From the NCBI GenBank assembly GCA_024642295.1, contig JAHEBK010000132.1, forward strand, positions 1-5,444: a stretch of DNA of 5,444 nt. Reading direction: 5' to 3'. A program made the position numbers and the translations under genes. The stretch comes from Flavobacterium sp. (GTDB lineage Bacteria; Bacteroidota; Bacteroidia; Flavobacteriales; Flavobacteriaceae). Below are positions 5,407 through 5,444 of the stretch, in pieces. Numbering within the stretch: position 1 is the first letter of the stretch; each line of letters starts with the position of its first letter. The notes beneath the pieces were generated by a model. It saw nothing but the letters and a program-made list of their open reading frames with translations, was not told where the DNA came from and did not search any database.

Positions 5407-5444
5407 TACTTTTCCTACTTTAAAAAATTAAGTACAAAAAAAAC

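Overview
The window looks like chromosomal DNA of a Flavobacterium-type member of the Bacteroidota. The evidence is the AT-rich sequence, the absence of clear Shine-Dalgarno sites, candidate promoters of the TTG / TAnnTTTG class, and a secreted protein ending in a type IX secretion (T9SS) type A sorting domain. The organism is inferred from these traits and not from any database search.

Layout: three genes lie on the minus strand in the left 3.3 kb. In transcription order they are a CoA-pyrophosphatase-type Nudix hydrolase (3268 to 2630), a PlsC-like acyltransferase (2560 to 1751) and a type II NADH dehydrogenase (1419 to 115). The first two are 69 bases apart and probably share a transcript. 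The last two are separated by 331 bases filled with a non-coding tandem repeat array built from nested 8-base units. Divergent from the Nudix gene is a 144-residue DUF4268-like protein (3362-3796). A small DoxX-type membrane protein (ATG at 3999, ends 4421) follows on the plus strand. It converges on a secreted leucine-rich-repeat (LRR) protein on the minus strand (5360 to 4494). An 18-bp perfect hairpin between those two genes should terminate transcription from both sides.

Functional picture: this is mainly housekeeping. It contains a peripheral membrane respiratory dehydrogenase, a lipid acyltransferase, a CoA/nucleotide-diphosphate hydrolase and a small quinone-pathway-like membrane protein, plus one cell-surface or secreted LRR protein with an EF-hand-like calcium loop. 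I see no mobile element, phage, CRISPR, defence or biosynthetic cluster, and no convincing undescribed system.

The points most worth a second look are the nested repeat array, in which an A-B dimer appears to have duplicated and then gained one octamer; the off-consensus catalytic motifs of the acyltransferase; the glutamine at the nucleotide-specificity position of the NADH dehydrogenase; and the uncharacterised DUF4268-like protein. Three start codons are set at ATGs downstream of the longest possible reading frames, at 3268, 3999 and 5360.
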